Part shown: one piece after another, positions 19,156 through 27,850 of the stretch
Position numbering within the stretch: position 1 is the first letter of the stretch
Layout: each line of letters opens with the position of its first letter
Source: Nitrososphaeraceae archaeon
Lineage (GTDB): Archaea > Thermoproteota > Nitrososphaeria > Nitrososphaerales > Nitrososphaeraceae
Reading direction: 5' to 3'
DNA length: 64,000 nucleotides
Assembly (NCBI GenBank): GCA_031316115.1
Contig: JALDRC010000001.1
Coordinates: 514,626 to 578,625 of the forward strand
The notes under the pieces: generated by a model
What the model saw: only the letters and a program-made list of their open reading frames with translations
What the model was told of the DNA's origin: nothing
Database searches by the model: none
Made by a program: the position numbers and the translations under genes

Positions 19156-20348
19156 TTGGAAAAATATTGATATCGATTTTATGTAAAAAAAGTGATGAAA
19201 CACTATCAGAACGTGAAGATAACCTCAAATACTTGAAAATTGGTAATGTATTTTCTCTAGTAATTATTGATAAAGCACTTGAATTAGGTATATAGTACGA
19301 AGATTTGTCAATTAAGTTATTTCCTCTGTACTTTTTGGGGTATACTATTGTTTTTATCATCCGTTAACGCCATTTATATTACATAACTATTATCCACAAC
19401 TAAAATTATTCAGAATTATCAATGGAGAGGATAATGATAAGAAACTCATAGATTATCTTTGATGCACTGTTCGATTATACAAAATCCCAAACATCAGTTG
19501 GCTGGGAAATTGAGCAAATCTTGGAGCAGTCAATGAGTGTAAAGTTGAATTTAGATGGAATCTGGATTTCGACAAAGCGCAGGTTATCAATATCTAAGAC
19601 GATTAAAGAATTGGAGTTAACTTCGGTAAAGAACATAAATATACGCTACAATACATGTACCACCTCCTGAGTAAGGAAAAATTGGCCATTGATCCCTAAT
19701 GTACATAACTTAATCGATCATGGAATCCGGTCTAGCTGAAGAATTCAATCTTGAGAAGGTAGTAACTGTCTACAATGACCATCTTGACAGCCTGATAAGT
19801 GTATGCAAGGGAGTAAGATTTGTAGAATGGTGATATTTCAAACTAACTAATAATAATCATAATAATTATAATTTTTAAGATGATATCCCAAAAGACGAGA
19901 ATATATTACTCCAATAATTAGAAATAATCATTATTCTAGTTGAGCAATAAGAAGAAAAAAGATATTTTTTCTCCTGCGAATCTCTTGGATTTTCCCATTA
20001 AATACTAAAGAAATGCATTTTTCAATAACTTGAATACATAAATGTATAGATTCCTTCAGACACTGTGAGTTGGTTACAATGTTATGAATTTGGAACAATA
20101 TATCTTGTAGAACATGGAAAATAATAATCCGAAATTAGTTGATTCAGAGTACTATCAAAATTTATCATCATAGTAAACCTATGAAGTTATAACACTTTAA
20201 CTAACTCAGGAATAGAAAGAATAATAGAATAAATATGACTCTAAAAAATGGGAGAGAATAATTAGACTAAATTTCACGGATCGAGTTGACAGTGGATCTT
20301 AATTAGTTATCATAATAACAGTAACGATTTACGGTAACATGGCAAAAC

Positions 20349-20401
20349 CGGGCAGAGTAGGAAATGAATCGTCGGCAGACTTGTCACACCTACTCCACCC
20401 G
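20349..20401. ncRNA. Candidate structured RNA: CGGG-CA-GAGTAGG / CCTACTC-CA-CCCG stem
   Basis: Eleven paired bases split by a symmetric CA/CA internal loop: CGGG (20349-52) and GAGTAGG (20355-61) pair with CCTACTC (20389-95) and CCCG (20398-401). An outer AAACC/GGTTT pairing is possible. It is GC-rich in AT-rich surroundings. The overlapping 64-aa track ORF (20339-20533) has no recognisable features and is probably incidental. It lies about 350 bp upstream of the IS5-type element. Confidence 0.3.
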
Positions 20402-20757
20402 ATACGAAGGCTATCTGGTTTGAGGTTTGCGAGTAAAACTAATAATCCCATTGTAGATATACATTTTTCACAATCATCCTATTTATATCTAATTCCATTC
20501 TTGGAATTAGTATTTTATTTATTTCGCCATTGATTCAGAATAACAGCAAAAACGGAGAGTTAGTAGAAGATTTGGAGATTTCAATTTCCCCGTATCACTC
20601 TCTGTGCTATGATGTCTTTACTGTATAGATTATAGGAATCATAATATTTACCAATTGAGAATATAAGTTATTAAAAAAAAGAAAGCAACATAGTAGAATG
20701 AGGATTAATATGATTACTATTACTGTATTATCCTTTTATGAGATTTGACTGATTTTT

Positions 20758-20767
20758 ATCTTCATAT
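20758..20767. repeat. Target-site duplication, left copy (IS5-type element)
   Basis: ATCTTCATAT, identical to 22512-22521, flanking the outer insertion sequence. The 9-10 bp length agrees with the 9-bp duplications of the IS903 group of IS5. Confidence 0.75.
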
Positions 20768-20827
20768 GCTGTGTTGCACAACTCCTTAACGCTAACACAT
20801 TTAGCTAACCTATCATAGTCATATTAT

Positions 20828-21697
20828 GTGAGAAATTGGAAGAATTACAATGAATCTCTGGTAAAGAGAGGAGAGATATTACTTGATTTTGATGTTATTG
20901 ATAAATGGGATTACGAATTAGAAGAGATTAACAAAGGTAAAGAAGGTAGAAAGTTTGTATATCCAGATTCCTTTATCAAATTACTTGGGTACATGAGAGC
21001 ATATTTTCATTTACCATACAGACAGACTGAAGGTGTGGTTAGGGAACATGCTTCAGATACATTACCATCAATCCCTCATTATAGTAACATTAGTAGAAGA
21101 ATAAACAGATTGGATATCAAAATAAACGATAATGACAAATCTAGTTTACATGATGATACTTTTGTAATTGCAATTGATGCTACAGGTGTTAAAGTTACAA
21201 ATAGAGGGGAATGGATTAGACATAAGTGGAATGTCAAGAGAGGTTATCTCAAGATACATGTAGCAGTTGACATAAAAAGAAAGAGAATACTGTCATTAGA
21301 AGTAACCAGTGAAGAAGTACATGATGGAAAAGTACTGCCTGAACTGATAGAAGATATAACAATAAAGCAGAATAAGGAAATAGATACAACTATCGTAGAT
21401 GGTGCCTATGACAATAACAATAATTTTCAGATACTGTCATTTAGAGGAATTAAACCTGCAATCAAGGTAAGAAAGAATTCAAGATGTAGAAAGACCAATC
21501 ATTATCTTAGAAACAAGACTGTAAAGATACAGAGAACTGATCTTGCTAAATGGAAAGATAGCGTAAGCTATGGACAGAGATGGATTGTAGAATCAGTATT
21601 CTCATGTATCAAGAGAATGTTTGGAGAATATGTTACTGCTATCAGATTTGAGAATATGATAAAAAGAATAGATTATGTTGAAAGCATCATTGTATAA
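20828..21697 (+). CDS. IS5-family DDE transposase
   Basis: 289 aa with a GTG start (an in-frame TAG lies just upstream; the nearby ATG is out of frame). The N-terminal region YPDSFIKLLGYMRAYFHLPYRQTEG matches the IS5/IS903 helical domain. DDE residues lie in VIAIDATGVKV (first D), TTIVDGAYDNN (second D) and RWIVESVFSCIKRMFGE (E, with the Y-x2-R/E-x3-type surround of IS5). The frame is complete with no internal stops, so the protein could be functional, although the element's right half is disrupted by the nested IS. Confidence 0.88.
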   Translation: MRNWKNYNESLVKRGEILLDFDVIDKWDYELEEINKGKEGRKFVYPDSFIKLLGYMRAYFHLPYRQTEGVVREHASDTLPSIPHYSNISRRINRLDIKINDNDKSSLHDDTFVIAIDATGVKVTNRGEWIRHKWNVKRGYLKIHVAVDIKRKRILSLEVTSEEVHDGKVLPELIEDITIKQNKEIDTTIVDGAYDNNNNFQILSFRGIKPAIKVRKNSRCRKTNHYLRNKTVKIQRTDLAKWKDSVSYGQRWIVESVFSCIKRMFGEYVTAIRFENMIKRIDYVESIIV

Positions 21698-21731
21698 CTT
21701 GTTTCAGAGTATAACTGTAAGATAATTGTTA

Positions 21732-21739
21732 GTTATAAC
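21732..21739. repeat. 8-bp target-site duplication, left copy (IS6-like element)
   Basis: GTTATAAC, repeated at 22465-22472 immediately outside the GGCTCTGTTAA ends. Eight-bp duplications are characteristic of IS6. The sequence is itself palindromic, so it also extends the apparent inverted repeat. Confidence 0.75.
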
Positions 21740-22464
21740 GGCTCTGTTAACCTACAGAAACAGCTATGTTAAGAACATTCTATTTATCATATGAATCAAA
21801 TCAAATTTGAAAGAAATCTAGAACATCTAACTATATATTGTAATGTATTCTGTTTATCTAGGTACTTTCTTGGTTTGAGCTTCAGAATACATCTAAAGCA
21901 TTGACTATATTTAGAATGATAAAAGAAGTTATCATTTCTGTTTGGAATTGGATACAAAGATTTGGTTCCTACACAGATCTCATACAAAAGAAAAAGAGTA
22001 ACTGCTTGCTATAGATGAAACAGTTATTCAGATTGGTAACCAGCATTTTTGGTTATGGATTTGTATTGAACCAATTAACTCTTCAGTGCTTGGAATCATA
22101 TTTCTGAAGAGAGAAACATGTTGTGGCAGAGAATTTTATCAGATCTCTTGTATCCAGATATGGAAAACATGTACTGTCTATACAGATGGTGGTGATCGGT
22201 AATAACTGCTACGTAATGCAATTGGATTGAAACACTATCTACATTCACCAATTCAAAAAAGTTTGATGGAAAGAGTAAACCAGTATTTGAAGGATAAATC
22301 GAATCATTTTGATGATTACTATCCATGTAGACAACAGGAATGCAATCTATTTCATGTACATAACTGGATACAATTCTTTATCTCTATGTACAATGATACC
22401 ATAGCAAATAATAATCATTTTGAGTTAGAAAAGGAGGTGAATATTATTTTATCTTAACAGAGCC
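21740..22464 (+). mobile_element. Decayed IS6-family insertion sequence nested in the IS5-type element
   Basis: 725 bp with terminal inverted repeats GGCTCTGTTAA (left) and TTAACAGAGCC (right), the GGxxCTGTT type of IS6. It is flanked by an 8-bp duplication GTTATAAC. Inside is a single frameshifted transposase pseudogene. It inserted downstream of the IS5-type transposase gene but inside that element's right end, so it is the younger insertion, yet its own gene is more decayed. Confidence 0.85.
21791..22457 (+). pseudogene. IS6-type transposase pseudogene
   Basis: Recognisable pieces lie in different frames: ISVWNWIQRFGSY, then after a shift DETVIQIGNQHFWLWICIEP, then TVYTDGG, then MKHYLHSPIQKSLMERVNQY and FDDYYPCRQQECNLFHVHNW. 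These follow the order of archaeal IS6-type DDE transposases (first D in the DETV motif, second D in YTDGG, E in the MERVNQY helix). Several frameshifts and stops separate them, so no active protein is made. The track ORF 22227-22457 is just the last fragment. Confidence 0.85.
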
Positions 22465-22511
22465 GTTATAACATAATAAATTGATTAGCGAAATGAATTA
22501 CGCAACAAAGC

Positions 22512-22521
22512 ATCTTCATAT
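22512..22521. repeat. Target-site duplication, right copy (IS5-type element)
   Basis: ATCTTCATAT, identical to 20758-20767; marks the right boundary of the outer insertion sequence. Confidence 0.75.
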
Positions 22522-22980
22522 ACAACAACTATGGTATTGATCCGTTTATTTTATAATTAAATAAAAATGATTCGCCTTATTTTTATTTACGCCAATCTAT
22601 AAGTTTTGTTTCTACAGTCAAGATAAGCATAATATGCATCATTTACTGCTTTAGTTATGTCTTAGCATTATCCATAGTATGGTGTTTTAATTTCTTTAAC
22701 AATTCATAACTGATATTGTCTTCAAACTGAAAAAGGATATTTTATAAACAGAGGTAATTTAAAATGATGCGACGAATACAATAATTATGTAAAGAAATTA
22801 GATAGATTGGATTATCCGAAAGGAAATAACTATTATTATCCGAGTTTGGAAAGGTATCTTTCTCCTTCTCATTACATGTTGTGTGATATATGTTCTTCAT
22901 AAGGCGCAACAAGAGTTAATGAATAGAAGCAAAGACGTACTAAAAAGATCACATTTAGAAACATAAAATTAATAAATAAA
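22522..22980. other. Decayed sequence right of the nested IS
   Basis: No intact ORF. The minus strand shows short protein-like pieces (FEDNISYELLKKLKHHTMDN, and after a shift KAVNDAYYAYLDCRNKTYRL, ending near 22.6 kb), consistent with an eroded gene of unknown family. Confidence 0.35.
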
Positions 22981-23250
22981 TTATTTTAATGATTCAAGTC
23001 TTGTTTTAGTTTCTTCATATTGTTTAGCCACCCTAGGTTTCTTATTTTCTAATTCTTTTAGGTATTTTTTTGCTGTATTAACGGTTCTACCTGATATTTC
23101 TTTGATTCTTTTATCGTTGGTTCTATCATAGGTTTCCTGTGATTCATCTATAACAGTTTTTATGGTATCTATATTTTCCAAAAATGATTTATACAAATTT
23201 TCATTTAACTCGAGTTTTTTATCATAAGTGGAATCTTTATCTTGTATCAT
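22981..23250 (-). CDS. Small charged coiled-coil ORF, 89 aa, possibly a remnant
   Basis: Entirely helical and charged (YKSFLENIDTIKTVIDESQE, TAKKYLKELENKKPRVAKQY), with no cysteines and no hydrophobic segment. No family is recognised. It lies downstream of the integrase pseudogene on the same strand, so it may be another decayed cargo gene or a fragment of a longer coiled-coil protein. Base composition resembles the decayed surroundings. Confidence 0.3.
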   Translation of the reverse strand: MIQDKDSTYDKKLELNENLYKSFLENIDTIKTVIDESQETYDRTNDKRIKEISGRTVNTAKKYLKELENKKPRVAKQYEETKTRLESLK

Positions 23251-23529
23251 ACAATGGATATCTGTACCATCTTTTGTTAAGTGTGTTTCGTTCTCTTGTT
23301 TAGCTGTTATCAGCCTAGATTTTTATTTTGTTTTAACAACTCATTTTTTAGCTGTTCTTATAATTTCTCTTCCTATATTTTTCCTTAATCCATTCACGTT
23401 CCTGTGCTAGTGATCCTTTCTGATTCAAAGACTGGCTATTTCTTTAGGTTTTCTATGTCCTTCTTTCATTTGATTGATTTATTGCTCTAGGTTATCCGAT
23501 GATAGTTCTTGAGTAGGTTTATCCAGACT

Positions 23530-25031
23530 TCCTATCAAGGTATTCCTTCCCATTGTAATCATCTACTAACTGATCATGATATTTTTTATAATCCTCTTCT
23601 GATCTAAAGTATTTTCTGTTTATAGTTTGTCTTTCAAGAAATTTATCATATACCTCAGACATTTTATCAGTTAAAAGTTGATCTGTTCCTTCATTTGTGC
23701 AAAATTGTTATCTTTTTGTTGTTGTCTTTCTAGAGTCTCATTATAGGAATTATAAGACAGAACCATTTTGTAATTCATAACTTTGAATCTGTAGGCATAT
23801 TCGCTTCGCAATGCTGACAGTATATTGATTGTAGAATACTAGATTTTGTATATTTATTATTTTTGTGGATAATACCTTTTGCCTCAAAAAGTGAATTTGG
23901 ATATTCATTTCCAAAAAAATGGATATATACTTATTGCATTTTGGATTTCATTGTCCAACCAGCATAATTTCGTAATACATCTTTCTTTAGAACCTGACTT
24001 TTTTTTCAGTAAGAGATGAATGTGTCTAAAAATGTGAAGATTCCAAGGTTTGGTTAGCATATTTTTTCTAAATGATTTTTCTTGCTAGGTAACTACAATA
24101 GGTTTATTATCTTCATCTTTTTGTTGTCTGATTTTTTGGTCTTTTTTATTAATAAATTTGGAAAAAATACTCTTTTGTAATAATCCTGACAATGATCAAG
24201 TCCATCATAGGGTTAATTTTGAACCAAACGCATTTTTTGATAATAATACAAAATGCCAAGAATCTGGATTTTGTCCTTATGGATTAGCATTTTGAATCCA
24301 GTCTTTTACATAAGGTAGACTTCCAATAATAGGTAAATTCCTAGAACTTGTTTTACCCCCTTTTATCTCGATTGTGCATATTGTTTTCCATATCCAGTTA
24401 CTCAATATGATATCTTTTTTTTAGGTTCAACAATTCACGAGTTCTTGCTGAAGTATCCATAACCATAGCATGATAACACCTATCACTTTTTGATGGACAG
24501 TATTTCAAAAATATAGAAGGTTCTCTAATATCACAGATATCTGAAGGATCATATCTTGCTATTTCCTTTCTATTTATTCTCTTGATCCCTTTAATGCAAT
24601 TCCGAACGAATCTTTCTTTCAGATCTGGTTCATTAGGATTAAAGAACTATTTGAAGAATGAATAAAAAATTAATTGTCAGAGATTATAGGATCCTATCCA
24701 TTTCTGCGTGGGATCTCCTGATATAGGTTTTCGCAAGATATTAAGATATGAAATAATACCATCTTTTTTCATTTTTTGATATGATTTAGTAGAATGAAAA
24801 TGGTTTGATAACTAGTTTAGAACTTTTATCTTGCCATCTTTAGATTCTTTGATATTTTATAACATTTGATCATTTATGATATAATCACAAATTATTCTGT
24901 CATTTTCAGGGTTTTCTAAAGCAAGTTTATTTAATGGAGTTTTGATATAAGGTCTGTGTAACACCCTCAAAGAGTCTGTTCTTTGCGCTCAGGTTAAGTT
25001 ATCGCTTTGATTTTGTTTTCCAGTTTATCAT
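23530..25031 (-). pseudogene. Tyrosine-recombinase (integrase) pseudogene next to tRNA-Ser
   Basis: Pieces in family order on the minus strand: MINWKTKSK near 25.03 kb; the SAM-like domain (YLNILRKPISGDPTQKWIGS, then KGIKRINRKEIARYDPSDI); the catalytic-domain piece YCPSKSDRCYHAMVMDTSAR with TRELLNL; KPWNLHIFRH followed after a 1-nt shift by SSLTEK (the RHSSLTEK box); a YI...FLEMN segment; and a C-terminal helical tail DKMSEVYDKFLERQTINRK. This matches thaumarchaeal integrases with a C-terminal extension. Many stops and frameshifts make it dead. Its 5' end lies about 65 bp from the 3' end of tRNA-Ser, the usual integration geometry. Confidence 0.75.
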
Positions 25032-25095
25032 ATTACAATTATTCTTAAAACTCCAATCAATATTATTAATCTAACGTATGAATCCCCGATATTGA

Positions 25096-25179
25096 CGCCG
25101 GGAGAGGGATTTGAACCCTCGGGACCATACGGTCACAGGCTTTCCAGGCTTGCGCCCTCCCAGGCTAGGCGACCCCGGC
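25096..25179 (-). tRNA. tRNA-Ser (anticodon GGA)
   Basis: Acceptor GCCGGGG / TCCCGGC (one G-U), D arm GCCT...GGGC with GG in the loop, anticodon loop CTGGAAA giving GGA, long variable arm GACC-GTAT-GGTC (class II tRNA), T arm GAGGG-TTCAAAT-CCCTC, discriminator G. The CCA is not encoded. The anticodon stem CAAGC/GCCTG has one A-C mismatch (29-41). An integrase pseudogene lies immediately beyond its 3' end. Confidence 0.92.
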
Positions 25180-25347
25180 ACTTGAATAGTTTCTTAGATT
25201 AAATCTGAGTAATAATTATCGAAAATATATTCTATTTGATGATTGTAGTAGTTAGTTCATAATTAGTTTGTGAATTAGAAAATGATGTTTGTAATATTAA
25301 GACAAGAGACAAAATAAAAATAGGGCTAATATCGAAATAAAGGGATA

Positions 25348-25506
25348 ATGACTGGCTCTGAAATATCTGAAAGTTGTAAAAAAAACAACCACATAGATTG
25401 TAAAGAATGTATGTGTAATTGTCATATACCAGGAACAATGGAGAACTTGGCAAAAAAAATTGCAAAGTTAGATAAAACTATTCCAGGAATTGGGGAAGAC
25501 ATTTAA
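25348..25506 (+). CDS. Small cysteine-cluster protein, 52 aa
   Basis: Starts MTGSEISESC and contains the cluster CKKNNHIDCKECMCNCH (five Cys plus two His in 17 residues), followed by a helical tail ENLAKKIAKLDKTIPGIGED. The cluster suggests a zinc or other metal site. Too short for the ORF track; the longer minus-strand track ORF over it (25232-25465) is its shadow. It is convergent with cbf5 and divergent from tRNA-Ser. No family is recognised, but the ordered composition makes coding likely. Confidence 0.6.
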   Translation: MTGSEISESCKKNNHIDCKECMCNCHIPGTMENLAKKIAKLDKTIPGIGEDI

Positions 25507-25577
25507 ATTTTTATTTTTGATTTTATAAACTACTTTCATAAAATTATCTTAGGGATAGTCATGCTACAAAATACATA

Positions 25578-26573
25578 TCATTTCCATCCTTTTGGATAAG
25601 TATTAGCTTTCATTATTATCCTCTTCATTATGAATGCGATTCCGGTTTTACTCAAAACTATTTGTTGTGTAGACATAATGGCTTCTGCAAGACCTACTAA
25701 TTCTCCTTTCAGAGTATACACCCCTACTATGGTACCATTTTGAATTGTGTTTGAAATTTGGGATATTCCAGGTATCGCAAGTTGTGCACCATGGCAAAGA
25801 GCATCAACAGCAGTATCTCTAATAATTACAGATGGAATATCAGATAGACAGTCTTCAATTGGCTTTATCATTGTCCTTATCTTTCCTTCCTCATTTTTTT
25901 CTTTATAAAGTGAAAAAGCAGAATGCAAATCATGAAGTTTAACCAATCCGTCTTTTTCATAAAAATTATTTACTCTTGTGCGTCTTAACTCTATCATTGT
26001 TGCACCGTTACCTAATACTTCCCCAATATCATAAATCAACTTCCTGATGTATGTGCCTGATTGACATAAAATTCTCAATAAGAAAAGCTTATCAGAAAAT
26101 TCTAGCAATTCTATTTCATGAATTTTCCTTATTCTTGTCATCCTTTTAACAGATGAACGTTGTGGTGGCTTTTGATATATTTCATCACAAAATTCATCGA
26201 GTATAAGCTCCATTTTTGAAGTGGGTACCGTCGAATGTATTCTTGCAACTGAATAATATTCCTTAGGTCCCATCAATAATACTGATAATGCCTTTGTGCC
26301 TTCTCCCAAACCCATTGGCAACAATCCAGTTGCACCTGGATCCAATGTACCGCTATGTCCAGTTTTTTTTATAGATAACATCTTTTTAACCCATGATGCT
26401 ACCTCATGACTTGTAGGTCCTGAAGGTTTATCAAGTAAAATAATTCCATATTCAAGTAACTCATCGATAGGCCTTTCAGATACTATATGTCCATATTTAT
26501 GGTCAGTAAAATCATCCCGTAATGTAATTAGACCTTTAAATTGTCTAAAGTTTGCTAAATTTTTAGAAGGCAT
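25578..26573 (-). CDS. cbf5: tRNA/rRNA pseudouridine synthase Cbf5 (TruB family, H/ACA RNP)
   Basis: 331 aa. Catalyses uridine-to-pseudouridine conversion, guided by H/ACA RNAs with Nop10, Gar1 and L7Ae. Motifs: LDKPSGPTSHEVASWVKKML, catalytic aspartate in GHSGTLDPGATGLLPMGLGE, PPQRSSVKR, YIRKLIYDIGEVLG and ELRRTRV, followed by a C-terminal PUA domain (VIIRDTAVDALCHGAQLAIP). Last gene of the spc-like ribosomal/secretion cluster, 78 bp after cmk. Length is normal for archaeal Cbf5. Confidence 0.95.
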   Translation of the reverse strand: MPSKNLANFRQFKGLITLRDDFTDHKYGHIVSERPIDELLEYGIILLDKPSGPTSHEVASWVKKMLSIKKTGHSGTLDPGATGLLPMGLGEGTKALSVLLMGPKEYYSVARIHSTVPTSKMELILDEFCDEIYQKPPQRSSVKRMTRIRKIHEIELLEFSDKLFLLRILCQSGTYIRKLIYDIGEVLGNGATMIELRRTRVNNFYEKDGLVKLHDLHSAFSLYKEKNEEGKIRTMIKPIEDCLSDIPSVIIRDTAVDALCHGAQLAIPGISQISNTIQNGTIVGVYTLKGELVGLAEAIMSTQQIVLSKTGIAFIMKRIIMKANTYPKGWK

Positions 26574-26651
26574 TTTTATTGATTTTTAATTTCCCTGATA
26601 ATTGATTTTTTAACATAAACAACAGAATCTCAATCAATATATATTCTAAGA

Positions 26652-27245
26652 TTAAATCCGCAAATTTTTAACAATATGTTTAGATATAGATATTAGAGAT
26701 TCGAGATCTAAGAGGTCGGTATCCAATACAAAATCAAAGACAGTCAAGTCTTTTCCAAATTCATAACCGTATAGGTTGTGATAGATCCTGATATTATTTT
26801 CATCTCGCTGAGATATTATTTCCTTAGCCTGTGTCATGTCTAGATTATCCCTTTTGGCCATCCTTTTAACTCTATTGCTCCTAGAACCCTTTAACCATAT
26901 TTTTATAGATTCAGGGACTAGCCATGGAAGGGTATAACTTGTAACAATAACATTTCCCTGTCTTATGATTTCTACAAGTTTTCTATCCACTTCGATATCA
27001 AAATATGAATTGGACTCTCTTTCTTCCATAAAATTTTTGGCTTCTTCTGTATCCCACCAATCATTTCTATGAACGGAATATCCCTTTTCGGATGCAAGAA
27101 TTTTTAATACATCCCCGCCGTTGTATTGTTTATATCCAAAGTCATTTGCGAGTGCACTAGCTATTGTAGTTTTACCCACGGCAGGCCAACCAGATATTAC
27201 AATACTAGTAAGGATCTTGTTTTTATAAGGTATATTTTTATTCAT
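26652..27245 (-). CDS. cmk: Cytidylate kinase, archaeal type
   Basis: 197 aa P-loop kinase. Walker A is in VISGWPAVGKTTIA, followed by the NMP-binding region YKQYNGGDVLKILASEKGYS and a lid-type segment KRDNLDMTQAKEIISQRDEN. This fits the compact archaeal (d)CMP kinase that phosphorylates CMP/dCMP. It starts one base after the DUF106 gene's stop, within the secY-adkA-DUF106-cmk-cbf5 run that is conserved in many archaea. Confidence 0.88.
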   Translation of the reverse strand: MNKNIPYKNKILTSIVISGWPAVGKTTIASALANDFGYKQYNGGDVLKILASEKGYSVHRNDWWDTEEAKNFMEERESNSYFDIEVDRKLVEIIRQGNVIVTSYTLPWLVPESIKIWLKGSRSNRVKRMAKRDNLDMTQAKEIISQRDENNIRIYHNLYGYEFGKDLTVFDFVLDTDLLDLESLISISKHIVKNLRI

Positions 27246-27246
27246 T

Positions 27247-27840
27247 TCAAGTCATACTGGGGAGAGATGTTTTCGTAATTTTAGCTATAATACCAGTAGT
27301 TGAGAGAGATGTAATTAAAAACCATCCCCATAAAAAAACCTCGCCCGGTACGTTACAAGCCCCTTTTCTTTCCCCATTCTCATCAACTGTAGAATCTATC
27401 TTTACATTCTCTTCATTACACATAACAAAAGGGATATGTAAAGGAGAAAGAGCTACTGTTGAACCAAAAAAGGCAGGAAAAACGAGAATCCATAACATGA
27501 AAGATGGGATCATATATAATAACATTGGACGCATTTGTTGTTGTTGCATTTCCATACCCAATTTTGTCATATAGGCTTGTTTCTTCTTTAATTCATTGAT
27601 TCTTTCTTTATCTTGTTTTTTAATAGCATCTCTATATTCTCTACTAAAGTTTTTTTGTTCTTGCATAACTTTCGTTAATCTATCAATATCCGTGGTTTTT
27701 TTACGAAGAAATGCAAATGCAAAATTTAAACATATTGCTATCAATGTAGCGGCCAGCATGGAAGACACCAAATCAGGAAAAACAGGATGTTTGGTATAAC
27801 TTACTCCTCCTATTTGTAATAAAAGATCGCTAAAATCCAT
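27247..27840 (-). CDS. DUF106 membrane insertase-like protein (YidC/EMC3/TMCO1 superfamily)
   Basis: 197 aa. N-terminal transmembrane helix (VSSMLAATLIAICLNFAFAF), a charged cytosolic coiled coil (REYRDAIKKQDKERINELKK), Met/Gln-rich stretch QQQQMRPMLLYMIPSFMLWI leading into further membrane helices, and a last helix near the C-terminus. This is the three-helix plan of archaeal Oxa1-superfamily proteins, which help insert membrane proteins. Its location next to secY supports a role in protein translocation. Confidence 0.88.
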   Translation of the reverse strand: MDFSDLLLQIGGVSYTKHPVFPDLVSSMLAATLIAICLNFAFAFLRKKTTDIDRLTKVMQEQKNFSREYRDAIKKQDKERINELKKKQAYMTKLGMEMQQQQMRPMLLYMIPSFMLWILVFPAFFGSTVALSPLHIPFVMCNEENVKIDSTVDENGERKGACNVPGEVFLWGWFLITSLSTTGIIAKITKTSLPSMT

Positions 27841-27850
27841 ATAAATTACC

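Larger units (their letters stand above)
18619..20757. other. Gene-poor region with decayed coding fragments
   Basis: No intact gene. One readable relic lies at 18838-19155. Another on the plus strand near 19.49-19.68 kb reads VGWEIEQILEQSMSVKLN and then hits a stop; a third near 19.74-19.83 kb reads AEEFNLEKVVTVYNDHLDSL and ends at TGA. A GC-rich structured patch lies at 20349-20401. The rest shows nothing. Confidence 0.5.
20768..22511 (+). mobile_element. IS5-family (IS903-like) insertion sequence, interrupted by an IS6-like element
   Basis: Left terminal repeat GCTGTGTTGCACAACTC. Right end GAATTACGCAACAAAGC, which as reverse complement reads GCTTTGTTGCGTAATTC: 13 of 17 positions match. 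A 10-bp direct repeat flanks the whole unit. The transposase gene lies in the left half. The right part was split by a 725-bp IS6-type element plus its 8-bp duplication; removing these leaves an element of about 1.0 kb, a normal IS5-family size. The intact left transposase suggests relatively recent activity before the nested insertion. Confidence 0.8.

Noticed and set aside
20339-20533. 64-aa plus-strand ORF as a protein gene
   Set aside because: No recognisable domain; the GC-rich part is better explained by the paired stem at 20349-20401.
8442-25095. Search for a duplicated tRNA-Ser 3' end (attachment site)
   Set aside because: No copy of the T-arm/acceptor segment was found by eye; the similar T-arm at 54.73 kb belongs to tRNA-His.
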